DNA from: Gemmatimonadaceae bacterium
GTDB lineage: Bacteria > Gemmatimonadota > Gemmatimonadetes > Gemmatimonadales > Gemmatimonadaceae
NCBI GenBank assembly: GCA_025451425.1
Contig: JANWKK010000069.1
Span: forward strand, 1 to 7,013
Direction: 5' to 3'
DNA length: 7,013 nucleotides
Below, in pieces: positions 6,976 to 7,013 of this stretch (positions are counted from its first letter, which is position 1; every line of letters begins with the position of its first letter). A model generated the notes under the pieces. It ran no database searches. It saw nothing but the letters and a program-made list of their open reading frames with translations, and was not told the DNA's origin. The position numbers were made by a program, and so were the translations under genes.

Positions 6976-7013
6976 CAATTGTCTGCGCTGTGTCGATCTC
7001 GAGGGCAGCGGCG

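Larger units (their letters stand above)
6796..7013. other. Non-coding downstream region dominated by a repeat
   Basis: After the lipoprotein stop codon (TAA, 6793-6795) the region holds about 30 bp of plain sequence, then the palindrome-capped repeat (6826-6975), then 38 bp reaching the window end with no supported gene. Reading frames that cross it are low-complexity three-residue repeats and are not credible proteins. Confidence 0.7.

Noticed and set aside
6253..6978. Minus-strand frames with (NDA)n or (MTR)n repeats at their N-termini
   Set aside because: They are the 9-bp array read as three-codon repeats, continued antisense through the SusD-like gene. Five of the six frames of the array are simply free of stop codons. 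No Shine-Dalgarno, no domain.

Overview
The window is GC-rich DNA that most likely comes from a Gemmatimonadota bacterium or a GC-rich relative in the Bacteroidota/FCB group. The reasons are a SusC-type TonB-dependent receptor coupled to a short SusD-type lipoprotein, a secreted M1-like metallopeptidase, and GC-rich codon use. The phylum is inferred from gene content and style; there is no rRNA or other marker gene here.

Layout. Positions 54-2261 (minus strand) carry a secreted zinc metallopeptidase related to family M1, with a C-terminal CBM48/AMPK-CBM-like beta domain. Positions 2262-2491 are a divergent intergenic region. Positions 2492-5539 (plus strand) carry a SusC/RagA-type outer-membrane receptor. 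An 11-base gap follows, and the SusD-like lipoprotein occupies 5551-6795 with its Shine-Dalgarno overlapping the receptor stop codon, so the two form an operon. Positions 6796-7013 are non-coding. They hold a striking repeat: a 27-bp inverted repeat in which a 9-bp unit, ATTCGCGTC, is present as 11 perfect tandem copies between the arms. Positions 1-53 hold no supported feature.

How the genes may work together. The receptor and lipoprotein should form an outer-membrane 'pedal-bin' importer (known for SusCD/RagAB). No glycoside hydrolase is present, and the divergent neighbour is a peptidase, so an oligopeptide substrate is a reasonable inference but unproven. Each of the two divergent transcription units is preceded by a near-identical 27-28 nt element (ACCAACT, a 3-4 nt gap, then ATTTGTCCGTAC-N-AATG). 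The two copies point outward and lie at similar distances (40 and 46 nt) from their start codons. This suggests that one regulator or sigma factor drives both units and links the peptidase to the importer.

The two observations most worth following up are the duplicated divergent element and the palindrome-capped 9-bp tandem array. The peptidase adds shortened zinc-motif spacing, no recognisable GAMEN motif and an unusual C-terminal domain fusion.
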